Shown in pieces: positions 52,889 through 64,000 of a DNA stretch of 64,000 nucleotides (its first letter is position 1; the number at the start of each line of letters is the position of its first letter). Where the stretch lies: NCBI GenBank assembly GCA_020465985.1, contig JAANYP010004793.1, positions 1-64,000 of the forward strand. Direction: 5' to 3'. Under the pieces are notes generated by a model, which worked only from the letters and a program-made list of their open reading frames with translations, did not search any database and was not told where the DNA came from. Made by a program: the position numbers and the translations under genes. The stretch comes from Centrapalus pauciflorus. Taxonomy: Eukaryota; Streptophyta; Magnoliopsida; Asterales; Asteraceae.

Positions 52889-53304
52889 CTGCTGTTCCTT
52901 TATCCCCCGCTCCGCAGCTGCTGGAGACTTAGTCATATTTTGAGCCTTTTGCGGTACTGATTGATGTTATGGGGGATTACTTGGGTTGGCCGGACTGTTT
53001 GTTTGCGAAGGCCGAAGGACCGCCCTAAGCCAACCAGAACGGCAAAGAAGAGTTCTATTCGGCGACCGGTAGGGAGAGGAGAGGATGGGAGGAGAGAACG
53101 TCGACCATAAGGGAGACAACAGTTAAGATTTAGGGTTTTTTCGTTCCTTCTCTTCGATAAGAATATCGATTTGAAATGATAAAAATTCCTCTTTATTCTC
53201 TTGTGCTCAGCGAAAGAACTGCCTAAGCATACTTTTTCGGATCCAAACTTCTTTGTTCTTTCTAAGTCTTCGTCTTGCATAGAAGAACGCAACTGTTGCA
53301 AAAA
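52889..53304 (-). other. rps4: Nuclear insert of mitochondrial DNA (NUMT) with an rps4 fragment
   Basis: The minus strand from 53304 reads FLQQLRSSMQ, then RTKKFGSEKVCLGSSFAEHK and KRNFYHFKSIFLSKRRNE, which I recognise as the C-terminal third of plant mitochondrial ribosomal protein S4. After KTLNL the match to rps4 stops. The rest (about 53130-52889) is GC-richer, unlike the neighbours, and looks like mitochondrial intergenic or rearranged sequence. The fragment lies exactly between integrase phrases AIHVI and LTPCAPL, with no clear target duplication, as expected for end-joining capture. It has no function here; the mitochondrial gene encodes a small-subunit ribosomal protein. Confidence 0.82.
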
Positions 53305-53840
53305 CAATAACATGTATCGCCGTATTCAAAGCTTCACCCCCAAAATGTATTCGGCAACCCTGCATGAGAAAGTAAGCATTTGACTCGCTCCATCAATGTT
53401 CTGTTCATCTGCTCTGCTAAGCCATTCAACTGCGGTATCTTTGGAGGAGTCTTTTGGTGTCGAATACCATGCTCTCTACAGTAAACATCAAATGGCCCTA
53501 TATATTCACCAGCATTATCTGTCTGAATACACTTGAGCTTCTTCCCAGTCTGTCTCTCAACTGAGGCATGAAACTGCTTAAACACGTCCAATACTTGATC
53601 TTTGGACTTCAAAGTATAAACTCAAACCTTTCTCGAATGATCATTGATGAATGTGACAATATACGAGCATCCACCAAGCGTCCTAGTCTTCATAGGACCA
53701 CAAACATCAGAACTAGATCAAGTATACCTTCCTTCCTTGAAGGAGGATGGCTTTTGAATGACACTTTGTTCTGTTTACCTGCTAGACACTAAGAACACTT
53801 CTTCAAGTGTATATCATGCACATCAGATAACACTTTCTTC
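53305..53840 (-). pseudogene. Integrase core of the second Copia element
   Basis: Contains SKDQVLDVFKQFHASVERQT, CIQTDNAGEYIGPFD (second catalytic Asp present) and IPQLNGLAEQMNRTLMERVK (catalytic Glu present), then SHAGLPNTFWG and, after a one-base slip, GEALNTAIHVI before the mitochondrial insert. The part with the first Asp lies in broken frames near 53790-53620. Confidence 0.8.
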
Positions 53841-53842
53841 TT

Positions 53843-54453
53843 TCATAACAAGACCATTCCTTTTTCACTCATATGACCAAGTCTCTTATGCCATAGATCA
53901 GACATGTCAACATTCTCCACTGGGTGAACAATGCTTTTGGAGATCTTCGGAGGTGCTAAATATAACTTTGAGAATCTTTTACCTCTTGCCACGATCAAAG
54001 AACCACGAGTGAGTTTCCATAAACCATTACCAAAGAAGTTGTTGTAACCATCATCATCATCAAGTAAGCCTCTAGAAATCAAATTTGATCGCTTATCTGA
54101 AACATGCTTTACATTACGTAAAACCAACTTCATTCCAGTATCAAACTTTAAGCAAACTTTACCAATACCAACAACCTTTGATAGCCCATTATTACCCATC
54201 TTGACATCCCCAAAGTCACCTGGAGTGTATGATGAATAATATCTTTTCGTGATGTAACATGACACGAAGCTCCACTGCCGATAACCAAACTCGAATCATC
54301 ATGTGCAAGGTTTACCATATCATCATCACAACAAACAAAGAAGTCTTCGGCAGTAGCATTCACCTCAACATTAACATTGTCATTAGCACTGTCATCTTTC
54401 CTGTTATTATTCTTTTGGTTGTTGTGGTTGCCCATTTTCTTCTCTTTCTTCAA
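53843..54453 (-). pseudogene. Protease and GAG-pre-integrase of the second Copia element
   Basis: The protease box reads VIGSGASCHVT where the family has DSGAS: the catalytic Asp is Gly. It continues VKMGNNGLSKVVGIGKVCLK and LVLRNVKHVSDKRSNLISRG, then LWHKRLGHMSEKGM, the histidine part of the pre-integrase zinc-binding domain. A frameshift separates the box from the rest near 54255. Confidence 0.82.
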
Positions 54454-55150
54454 GTGTCTGCAATACCGTATTGTATGCCCCTTTCTACTACAATGATAAC
54501 ATTCAAATCCAACAGATTTGTCTCTGGAGCTGCTACGGTGTTTATCTTACTCAGACCTTTACTTTGACTATACCCCCGTCTTCCTGTGACCAAGACATCT
54601 GACTGTGAAGATGAACCTTGTGACTTTCTTCTCATCTCTTCATTTAGAACACTGCCTATAGCCAATTCCATGGTGATAACACCGCCGGGTGCGGAGTTAG
54701 AAAACGATGTCCTAAAAGTCTCCCAAGAATCCGGTAAAGTGCCTAGGAGCCATAAACCTTGAATCTCGTCTTCAAATTTGATTCTCATACCTGCAAGCTC
54801 ATTAATGATTCCTTGAAATGCATTCAAATGATGAGACGAGAGTGCCATCATGGTACTTTAAATTCATCATTTTTTTCGGCATATAATTGTTCAAGTGTGT
54901 TCCACAACGTACGAGCATTGGTCTCCCCACTGATATGGTTCAATACATTATCATCGACCCATTGCCTAATATACCCATAGACCTGTCTATGCAAAATATC
55001 CATTCCGGAAGTGTTTCATCACCGGGTCTGTCGGTAGTAAACACATGCAAGTAATAATCTTTCACATAAAGAAGATCTTTCATCTTCCCTTTCCAAACAT
55101 GATAATATTGAACCATTTAAATTTATCATCCTACTTGTATTAGCTTCCAT
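54454..55150 (-). pseudogene. gag of the second Copia element
   Basis: The start codon at 55150-55148 (MEANTSRMINLNGS) lies just after the primer-binding site. The UBN2 core reads NAFQGIINELAGMRIKFEDE and LLGTLPDSWETFRTSFSNSA. A CCHC knuckle (CYHCSRKGHTIRYC) lies near 54510-54465 in a shifted frame. At least three frame breaks are present. Confidence 0.82.
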
Positions 55151-55187
55151 CGTTCAAACAAGTTAAATTTAATAAATAGAACCTAAA

Positions 55188-55199
55188 GCTCTGATACCA
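55188..55199 (-). promoter_or_regulatory. Primer-binding site of the second Copia element
   Basis: TGGTATCAGAGC on the minus strand, three bases after the 5' LTR end. Confidence 0.92.
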
Positions 55200-55202
55200 A
55201 TC

Positions 55203-55595
55203 TGATGGGAAAACAAGGCGCCACAACGGTATACTAAATTGTGGAATTAACTTTATTTTGGCAAAATTTTCCTACTTGAATGAGCATGTGAGGAAGCAAA
55301 CAAATAGGGCAAACAAAATGCAACTTCAAGTCAGCCCCAAATAACTAGTAAATGCAAGTAATCAAGCAACACACGAGAAAATGATATTTTTTGCGTGTAA
55401 AACCCTTAAAACGAGAAGGTAAAAACCACAGGACCACTTTGGCTGCTTAATCTACTACCACCAACAAGAGAGTAATACAAATGCTTCTCTAGATGTACTA
55501 GAGGGATACCAAAAACAACATACACTTGGAAAGAAAACACATTAAGATGTATGGAAACAAAAGAGAACACAGTTGAGAAAATATCACCAAAAAGG
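55203..55595 (-). repeat. Truncated 5' LTR of the second Copia element
   Basis: Matches the first 390 bp of the 3' LTR and then stops in a small local rearrangement that repeats part of the LTR (55590-55640). The promoter half of the LTR is lost. Confidence 0.8.
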
Positions 55596-55639
55596 CCACA
55601 AAAACATCATACACTTGAAACAAAGTTGAGAAAATATCG

Positions 55640-57090
55640 CGTTACATTTGTATGGAAAAACGTTTACATATAATCATTTATAATTCATTATAATTCGGTA
55701 GGGAATTTCAAAATTATAATTACCGTCCATATAGAAAGTATAATGAATGCCTCACAATTATTGGTTAGGTGTGGCGTTGGATGAACTTGCATAACTTGGA
55801 GCTTCTTGATAATCTAGTGTTGGGAATGAATGACATTTTGCCGCCTTCTTCAACATCTGTGTTAGTGTATGATGAATATGTTGACGTAGAACGTAGTATT
55901 CGTTCATCATCACGGATATCTGTACCGAATCATAGGAAACATGCATCTCCTCGGACTTAAGAACTTATCGCTAAGAGAAAAACAACATTCCGAAGCTACG
56001 CTACTTGCTTGGACGGCTAGTACATCCTTAGCGATTGTGGTTGGGTCTTTATATTGAACTACATTCTCTCTTTTTTGCCACCGATTCAAAATTTAAATTT
56101 TGTGTATTCTTTGGTAGTTATGTTGCATGCTTCCTCTATATATAGAAAGTTCATCCAAAGATAGACTCAATCCTTTGAACAATTTGATTGAGAAAATTCC
56201 GTGTACCATGACGTGTCAATAGTAGAAGTTTGTGTGTGTCTTGAAGATGAAGAAGAAAAAGAAGAAGGATTTTGAGTTATTGAACTCGACTCGATATTCG
56301 CATCATGCTACTGAACAGTCTGTTCGGTTTCATAAATTTTACATAATTGTTTTATTAAAAATTCAAATTTGTGACGTGCAAATATTCCTCATTATATAGG
56401 ATTTATGACTCTTCCATTGCCCGCAACAACATTATTATTGTTAACATTATCTATTGAAACTAAAACAACTTTATCTTTATATATTTATGCCAAAAATAGT
56501 TGTTATTCTCGTTAAAACCTAGAAAATTTGTTTGTTTCCCGAGGATGCAAAAACTTTTCTAAAACAAGAATTCTATTTTGCATCAACCATGTTTCACGGT
56601 CGATCCAATGTACCGTGATGCATATAATGAAAGTGCGGTACCACTTGGAGCGTTTCAAATATCCATGGTAAGCGAAACTCTATATGTATATCTCTCTGGA
56701 AGAGTGTTTTAAGTTTTGTATGAATTCACATAAATTTTTTATAGCATCATATTTATAAGGTGCAAAATTCTTATTGTGGTTGCAACAGCTCTTAAATTTT
56801 TAATTGCTCCTATAAATATCGAATGACTTCATATGCACCTAATGGATGTTGTTACAACTTATATGTATATCAACACTTACATGAATTTCTTGAAGTCATA
56901 TAGTTCCACAAGCATGTAATATCAAACTCGAGAGACGAATGATTAAAAGGATTTTGATTATGTGATTATGCTAGTTTGATTAAATATCTTTCTAACGATA
57001 GTTAATCAGTGGGAATATAAGTTCAAATTTTTAACGACTTGAAAGGAGAGAATAATTTAAAAAGACAATTCCATCCAAACCAAATCATTT
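55640..57090. other. Intergenic AT-rich DNA without a recognised gene
   Basis: A segment at 55745-55965 is open on both strands (for example MNDILPPSSTSVLVYDEYVD on plus), but I recognise neither reading. Nothing else is supported. Confidence 0.4.
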
Positions 57091-58930
57091 TGCTAGCTTA
57101 CCTACATATATTACTGATTTGGTATTGAAGAATATGTCATGGACCACGTGACGCAAACACATAATAAGGGTCGTCTGATGGATTTCAGAGATCACATAAT
57201 TATAAAATAGGCACATAAAAACAAAAAAAAATTCATTAAAAAAAAGTAACTGACATTAATAATTGATTTTAGTATGTAAATTAGACGCGAATGAATTTCA
57301 TTATAACACACCCTCCATGACATGTACACATCAAAGGCCCAACAATTTTAAAGGTTTGAATATTGACCGTTTTTTAATTATTTTGAGGCCTTGTAAATCG
57401 AAGGTCCTGTGCGGTCGAGCCTTTCGCACATGCTCAAAGTGGCCTTGCACATAACCCTCCATCTACTCAGTTGTTTCTTAAAAAACACCTATTGTAATTC
57501 TAACGAATGTATAACTTATAATCTATGACTTCTCAATTTGCTCCTATAAATATCATTTTGCTAGCTTACCTACATATATTACCGATTTGGCATTGAAGAA
57601 TATGTCACGACCACGTGATGCAAACACATTATAAGGACCGTCTGATGGATTTCAGAGATCACATAATTATAAAATAGGCACATAAAAACAAAAAAAATTA
57701 ATAAAAAAAGATAATTGATATTAATAATTGATTTTAGTATGTAAATTAGACGCAAATGAATTTCATTATAACACACCTCCATGACATGTACACATCAAAG
57801 GCCCAACAATTTTAAAGGTTTGAATCTTGACCTTTTTTTAATTATTTTGAGGCCTTGCAAAACGAAGGTCCTGTGCGGTCGAGCCTTTCGCACATGCTCA
57901 AAGTGGCCTTGCACATAACCCTCCATCTACTCAGTTGTTTCTTAAAAAACACCTATTGTAATTCTAACGAATGTATAACTTATAATCTATGACTTCTCAA
58001 TTTGCTCCTATAAATATCATTTTGCTAGCTTACCTACATATATTACCGATTTGGCATTGAAGAATATGTCACGACCACGTGATGCAAACACATTATAAGG
58101 ACCGTCTGATGGATTTCAGAGATCACATAATTATAAAATAGGCACATAAAAACAAAAAAAATTAATAAAAAAAGATAATTGATATTAATAATTGATTTTA
58201 GTATGTAAATTAGACGCAAATGAATTTCATTATAACACACCTCCATGACATGTACACATCAAAGGCCCAACAATTTTAAAGGTTTGAATCTTGACCTTTT
58301 TTTAATTATTTTGAGGCCTTGCAAAACGAAGGTCCTGTGCGGTCGAGCCTTTCGCACATGCTCAAAGTGGCCTTGCACATAACCCTCCATCTACTCAGTT
58401 GTTTCTTAAAAAACACCTATTGTAATTCTAACGAATGTATAACTTATAATCTATCGACTTCTCATTTTGCTCCTATAAATATCATTTTGCTAGCTTACCT
58501 ACATATATTACCGATTTGGCATCGAAGAATATGTCATGACCACATGATGCAAACACATAATAAGGATCGTCTGATGGCTTTCAGAGATCACATAATTATA
58601 AAATAGGCACATAAAAACAAAAAAATTTCATAAAAAAAAGTAACTGATATTAATAATTGATTTTAGTATGTAAATTAGACGCGGATGAATTTCATTATAG
58701 CACACCCTCCATGACATGTACACATCAAAGGCCCAACAATTTTAAATGTTTGAATATTGACCTTTCTTTAATGATTTTGAGGCCCTGTAAATCGAAGGTC
58801 CTGTGCGGTCGAGCCTTTCGCACATGCTCAAAGTGGCCTTGCACATGACCCTCTATCTACTCAGTTGTTTCTTAAAAAACACCTATTGTAATTCTAACGA
58901 ATGTATAACTTATAATCTATCGACTCCTCA
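57091..58930. repeat. Tandem array of four ~464-bp units
   Basis: The start word TGCTAGCTTACCTACATAT occurs at 57091, 57559, 58023 and 58488 (spacings 468, 464 and 465). The last unit runs to about 58930. Units 2 and 3 are nearly identical; units 1 and 4 differ more. Each unit contains a moderately GC-rich patch (GGTCCTGTGCGGTCGAGCC) in an AT-rich background. No coding sense. Confidence 0.92.
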
Positions 58931-59595
58931 GCTGGATTATTCATATTGAAATAGGAAGATGTTAAATTTAGTTTTCAAACTTCATTTGATGCACATTAAT
59001 GATACAAAATCTTATTGATACATGTTTTTTAGGAACCCATGCATCGAGTGTAATATTTGTGTGACCAACAAAAATAAATAGTGTTTTATAGATTAATTAT
59101 GTGAAATAACAATTTATGATTCAACACTTCTAAAAACCGTCTCATCTACGCATGTCCTTGTTATAGATAAAAGAATCTCTTTGAATTCTTCTTCTACACG
59201 TTATATAGTCTTTACAATACATGAAATCGTTTCCTTCGATGCTTTTCTTTGAATGACTTCCTAATAACTTCTAAATAATCCTTTTCTTTATATTCTTGAA
59301 TTTCCTATTTTAAACTAGGTACACGACCCTAACGAAGACTACTAAAAAGATGGGTTCAACTTCAACCTATCGACTATCGTCATCTTAGCAGAAGTAACAA
59401 TGATTCGCACATAAAATGTCAAACTTCATATTTATTTCGATATAAAACATTGCAATATCCGGCAATTACATGCTATTATACAAACCAACAAACAAACATT
59501 ATAAAAACTATATGATACAAACTTACAAACAGGCATCATAAAGACAATCATAAGAACATTCAAATGATTCGAACGATGAGAAGGTGTCAAGGTGA
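58931..59595 (-). other. 3' flank and UTR of the minus-strand SDR copy
   Basis: From about 59305 this is homologous to the 3' flank of the plus-strand SDR gene (23361-23650), inverted. The homologous block ends around AGGAAATTC in both. 58931-59300 holds nothing recognised. Confidence 0.55.
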
Positions 59596-61007
59596 TTACT
59601 TTGGTTGACACAACTGCAAACTGAAGTCCCACAGCTTCTTGGCGAATTCTGGATCATTTACATATTTGCTTGCTTTTGATATGTTGCTATCAGCAAAATA
59701 CTCACCACTAACGCCCTTCACTTTTGGATTCAAAGCCACATAGCATGTAGTCGCAGCTCCTTGCGGAATACTCTTCCAGAAAATGGAAGCCAAGCCGGTG
59801 AGGGTAGATGCCACAAACCCTTGGTCACGTATAAGATTTGTTTTGATAACTCCAGGGTGTAACGAATTTACAGTCACATTTGCACCCTCTTCCTGATTCC
59901 ACCAAGATAATAGTGAACTTATGGGTTAGCCCAGAAAATGACTAGTGTCTATCATTTGAAATGGGTGGATTACTAAATGAAGATCTTGATTTTATACCCA
60001 AGATAAGAAGAAATGAAGTGGAAAAAAGATGAATCACCTTGAGACGCCTCGCTAGCTCCTTAGCATGCACGACATTAGCAAGCTTTGACTGATTGTAAGC
60101 GTAGAAATAGCTAAAGCTGAAATTACGAAAAGCCCACATGATATTACGTTCATGGTGGTACCTTAATGACCGTTTTGTTGTTTGGTTATCGGGATTTCTA
60201 AAGGTTTGCATTTTGTGAGATTTTATGGTTAGAGAATTTTGAACTCTTTCAATTAGTGTTTTGAATTTGAATTCTCTAGTTTGTGGGATTTGAATACTCC
60301 AAGCATTTGAAAACTTCAAAATTCTCCAAACCATTGATTTCATATAATCCCATGAAACGTACCTGTTTTCGTCATTGATCTTGTCAAACCTAATTCCTCC
60401 ACTGTATGACATCTTATGAAGCTCTGACGAAAGAATAACTATCCTTCCTTCTTTTTGACTTATACTTGCAGTCTTTTTCATGGTATCCAACAACAAGTTT
60501 GTTAAAAGGAAATTACCTAAAACAAAAACATGTCTTGTTATAAGATAATTTGATCATTGTGTTTGCTGTTATGTTTAGTAGACGTTAACTCACTGATATG
60601 GTTGGTTGCAAACATTGATTCAATGTTGTCTTCTGTAAGAGCGAACTTAGAAGATGTCATCCCTGCATTAAGACTTTTCATGCGGAAAAGAATGATGAAA
60701 AAGTAATTAGTCCCGCATGCACCTTTCAACTATTTAATATCTTTAAAAGTTTGATCAAAGAGAGCTGTTTCATACATTAAGATGTTTAAAGGAAGGTCCT
60801 TTGAAATGTACTCTGCTGCAAACTTTCGTACAGCTGCCTGTGAGCTCAGATCTAGCTTCATAACATCGAGTTTAGCATTCGGGATTTTTTCACAAATACT
60901 TTCTTTAACTTTTTGACCAGCTTCAACATTTCGGACGGCCATGATCACATGTACCCCACGTAAGGCAAGGACGCGGGCCGTCTCTGTGCCGATACCACTT
61001 GAAGCTC
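59596..61007 (-). CDS. TIC32-like short-chain dehydrogenase, second copy, exons 2-6; exon 1 not seen
   Basis: Exons on the minus strand: 61007-60776, 60673-60594, 60516-60363, 60116-60038 and 59892-59596. Their lengths are 232, 80, 154, 79 and 297, identical to the plus-strand gene, with the same GT-AG phases and an open frame to TAA. ASSGIG, ATNH, the Ser motif (ILSSELHK) and YNQSK are present, so the catalytic set is kept. LNAG replaces NNAG here too. Exon 1, with the N-terminus and the TG of TGASSGIG, is not found between 61007 and 64000. Intron-1 homology runs only to about 61650, and a Helitron begins at 61976. The gene is either a pseudogene that lost its first exon or has a greatly lengthened first intron. 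Confidence 0.85.
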
Positions 61008-61975
61008 CTAAACGTTCATAGATATTGTAAGATTTGCAACAATAACAGGAATTGATTTAATTCAAACAAATATCAAAGTCAAAGAAATTGTATATTTAGC
61101 TTCATTATGCAAATGTTAGCATCAAGATTCATAGGGATCGTAAGATTAGTGACAATAGGGGAATGACTGTTAAAGAAAGACCAATAGGAACTAGTTAAAG
61201 CTGATAACTGATAAAGACCATCTGACCATGGAAGGCCAAGTATTTAAAGATGAAAAGATTAAAAGTTTTACTTAAATGTGAGTATGTGACAATTTTTTTC
61301 GTACAACAAATTTCAAATTGTGACAAGTGTTCGGGTCAACAGTCGACGTGAACGATATCATAACACACAGTCAAAGGAGATATACCATGGTAGGATTCAT
61401 AGACCCCCATTTTAGATTTCATGACCCCAACACTGATAAATTATAATATAACGATGACAAGTTTGCTGATGTAACAATGTGTTTACATATGTATGAAAAA
61501 ATCAATCATATTTTCCGAATAAAAAACAAAGAAGTTGAACTTCTTGAAGATTGAATGTTATAATTGACGATCGCTAAACTAAGAATATCAAACTAGTTTT
61601 TATAAAAGCTAAAACCAAAAGTAATGCCTATTTTGTGCATGAACATTGCTGGAGTTATTTTTTGGCAAACAACTTTTATTTAACTTGAATTTTTATAAAA
61701 GTCCAAGTACGTTGGTTTACAAAGATCACATACATCTTTTTGAGTTTTATCTGTGGTAACTCTGTTGCTACCTTTTGTTTGAAATCATGCCTAAATGGGT
61801 ATGTTAACGACAAATTGCAATTGAAAATATTTTATAAACGAAAAAAAGGCGGGGTCAACGGATGCTCTTGATATTGTGCAACTGTGAGTCTGTGACCCAT
61901 CATTCGATTATGAGAAAAAGAAATAGAAGCCTAAAGATTAAAGAAAACAGTAGCTTATGCTCAGAAAAATACCAA
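61008..61975 (-). other. Intron 1 sequence of the second SDR copy
   Basis: Partial homology to intron 1 of the plus-strand copy, for example the phrase ATTACTTTTGGTTTT near 61625-61610 against 21303-21320. Homology fades beyond about 61650. No exon 1 is detected. Confidence 0.55.
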
Positions 61976-63970
61976 TCTATACTATATATAATAAGAAAAC
62001 TACTTGAAATTTCTGGATCATTGGATGAAAAGAAATCAATGGTCCAGATTAATGAAAACTCATAATTATTTATGAAATGTCTCTTATACCCTTAATTAAA
62101 ACCAATAATTATACTTATGCCATTTTTTAATTCCTTCTCCATATTTACTACATTAACATAATTACATTACATTTTGATTTTAATTTTTTCATTAATGAAT
62201 TAATATTAAATTAATATTTACCTAAAATAAATATGTGTCATTATTATCCTTAATGATCATAGTTAATTTCAAATGTAAAAATTAAAATAAATATGTGTCA
62301 TTATTATCTTATTGAAGTTAATAAAAATTAAAATAAACAATTTTTGCAAACACATATTATCTGTTTTTAATAATACAATATAATAATATTTTTTATTTAA
62401 TATCAAACAACTAAGTATTTTTTTATCTTTGATTTAACTAGCTTTCAATTTTTTTATTTTAATTACATATAAATTTTATAATAATTTATTAAAATATAAA
62501 ACATATGTATTTTCTAAATCAACCCATGTAATTATCTTATATATTATAATAAAACAAAAGAATTCATGTCATATGTCACTTCTACAATACAAAATTCTTT
62601 TATTTTTCCACCTCTTTTTCCAAAATTAACCTCTTAACTTAATTGCATTAAATTTTGACTTTATTTTTTTTCATTAGTTAATTAGTTTTAAATTAGATTT
62701 TGTAACATTTAAAATTAATGTTTACCTAAAATAAATATCCATCATTATCATCCATAATAATCATAATTAGATCCAAATGTAAAAATTTGAATTAGTTGTA
62801 AAAACTATTATTATGTATAATAAAGAAAAACATCAAATGTCACGTGTCACCTCTACGTTCACCAAAAAGATAATTACAGCTTATAAAAAATTAAAGATAA
62901 ATACAATTTAATATTTAAAAAAAAAAGATAAATATACTCTAATTTTTAATCTGTAAATAATAAAAAATAAAAACAATTATTATTTTTGTATGAAAAGAAA
63001 TCAATAATTATACTTATGCCATTTTTTAATTCCTTTTCCATATTTACTACATTAACATAATTACATTACATTTTGATTTTAATTTTTTCATTAATGAATT
63101 AATATTAAATTAATATTTACCTAAAATAAATATGTGTCATTATTATCCTTAATGATCATAGTTAATTTCAAATGTAAAAATTAAAATAAATATGTGTCAT
63201 TATTATCTTATTGAAGTTAATAAAAATTAAAATAAACATTTTTTGCAAACACATATTATCTGTTTTTAATAATAGAATATAATAATATTTTTTATTTAAT
63301 ATCAAACAACTAAGTATTTTTTTATCTTTGATTTAACTAGCTTTCAATTTTTTTATTTTAATTACATATAAATTTTATAATAATTTAATAAAATATAAAA
63401 CATATGTATTTTCTAAATCAACCCATGTAATTAACCTATATATTATAATAAAACAAAAGAATTCATGTCATATGTCACTTCTACAATACAAAATTTTGTT
63501 ATTTTTCCACCTCTTTTTCCAAAATTAACCTCTTAACTTAATTGCATTAAATTTTGACTTTATTTTTTTTCATTAGTTAATTAGTTTTAAATTAGATTTT
63601 GTAACATTTAAAATTAATGTTTACCTAAAATAAATATCCATCATTATCATCCATAATAATCATAATTAGATCCAAATGTAAAAATTTGAATTAGTTGTAA
63701 AAACTATTATTATGTATAATAAAGAAAAACATCAAATGTCACGTGTCACCTCTACGTTCACCAAAAAGATAATTACAGCTTATAAAAAATTAAAGATAAA
63801 TACAATTTAATATTTAAAAAAAAAAGATAAATATACTCTAATTTTTAATCTGTAAATAATAAAAAATAAAAACAATTATTATTTTTGTATGTTTTTATTT
63901 TTACTCATATACATTTTATATAAATAAATTTAATTAAAAATATCCACGTAATACGTGGGTCATAAACTAG
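61976..63970 (+). mobile_element. Helitron with internal tandem duplication
   Basis: Begins TCTATACTATATATAATAAG (61976) after host A. Ends with the hairpin CCACGTA-A-TACGTGG (63944-63958), GTCATAAA and CTAG (63967-63970) before host T. It is 1995 bp, AT-rich and non-coding. Most of the body is a near-identical direct repeat with an 899-bp offset. Each repeat holds further 5'-end-like phrases (TATATTATAATAAAACAAAA and ATTATGTATAATAAAGAAAA, each followed by TGTCAC words). Confidence 0.82.
62104..63888. repeat. 899-bp tandem repeat inside the Helitron
   Basis: 62104-63002 and 63003-63888 align almost base for base, differing at only a handful of places. The junction uses the phrase ATGAAAAGAAATCAA, also present near 62025. 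Confidence 0.92.
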
Positions 63971-64000
63971 TTGACTTTATAATAATCTCAATTTGGTTGT

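Larger units (their letters stand above)
50001..55595 (-). mobile_element. Second Ty1/Copia element, with truncated 5' LTR and a mitochondrial insert
   Basis: 3' LTR 50001-50790 (TGATGGG...CCCAACA on the plus strand). A purine tract follows at 50791-50805 and a primer-binding site lies at 55188-55199. The 5' LTR keeps only about 390 of 790 bp (55203-55595). Coding pieces on the minus strand run gag, zinc knuckle, protease, integrase, RT, RNase H. A 416-bp mitochondrial fragment interrupts the integrase. Catalytic changes in protease and RNase H plus frameshifts make it inactive. No target duplication can be read because the right LTR is cut. Confidence 0.88.

Noticed and set aside
57091..58930. 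CRISPR-like or gene-family array
   Set aside because: Units of ~464 bp with no spacer pattern and no conserved reading frame; a plant tandem repeat.

Overview
This window looks like nuclear DNA of a flowering plant, most likely a eudicot. It is AT-rich and full of long TA and CT microsatellites, nested LTR retrotransposons, Helitrons, hAT, CACTA and Harbinger-type elements. The one recognisable host gene family has plant-type GT-AG introns. I cannot fix the species. No tRNA, rRNA or CRISPR array was seen.

Host genes. Two copies of a TIC32-like short-chain dehydrogenase/reductase (SDR) gene lie in opposite orientations. The plus-strand copy (20086-23360) has six exons, reads as 317 codons and looks intact. 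The minus-strand copy (61007-59596) keeps exons 2-6 with identical exon lengths, but no exon 1 is found in the window. Homology continues into the 3' flanks (to about 23650 and 59305) and into intron 1, so this is an inverted segmental duplication. About 36 kb of transposon debris separates the two copies.

1-20 kb. Old repeat debris and a small Helitron (5411-5942) are followed by a three-level nest of LTR elements, each level with exact 5-bp target duplications: a solo LTR (8110-17435), an Athila/Tat-like non-autonomous LTR element inside it (9373-16625), and a second solo LTR inside that element's 5' LTR (13288-15735). Next come a 521-bp tandem duplication, a Helitron and a fold-back element just upstream of the first SDR gene.

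23.8-47.3 kb. One degenerate CACTA (En/Spm) transposon, coding on the minus strand, carries a transposase-associated domain, a TNP2 transposase, a Transposase_24-like ORF and a Ulp1-like cysteine protease. A Copia element (36751-41738) sits in one of its exons. About 10 kb of other insertions sit in one TA-rich intron of its protease gene: two MITEs and a 9.3-kb Helitron that appears to carry gene-fragment exons.

47.3-64 kb. A C-rich minisatellite contains an hAT element and then flips to a G-rich mirror tract. A second Copia element (50001-about 55595) has a piece of mitochondrial DNA (rps4) inside its integrase region. A tandem array of about 464-bp units follows, then the second SDR copy, then a 2-kb Helitron with a 0.9-kb internal duplication at the window end.
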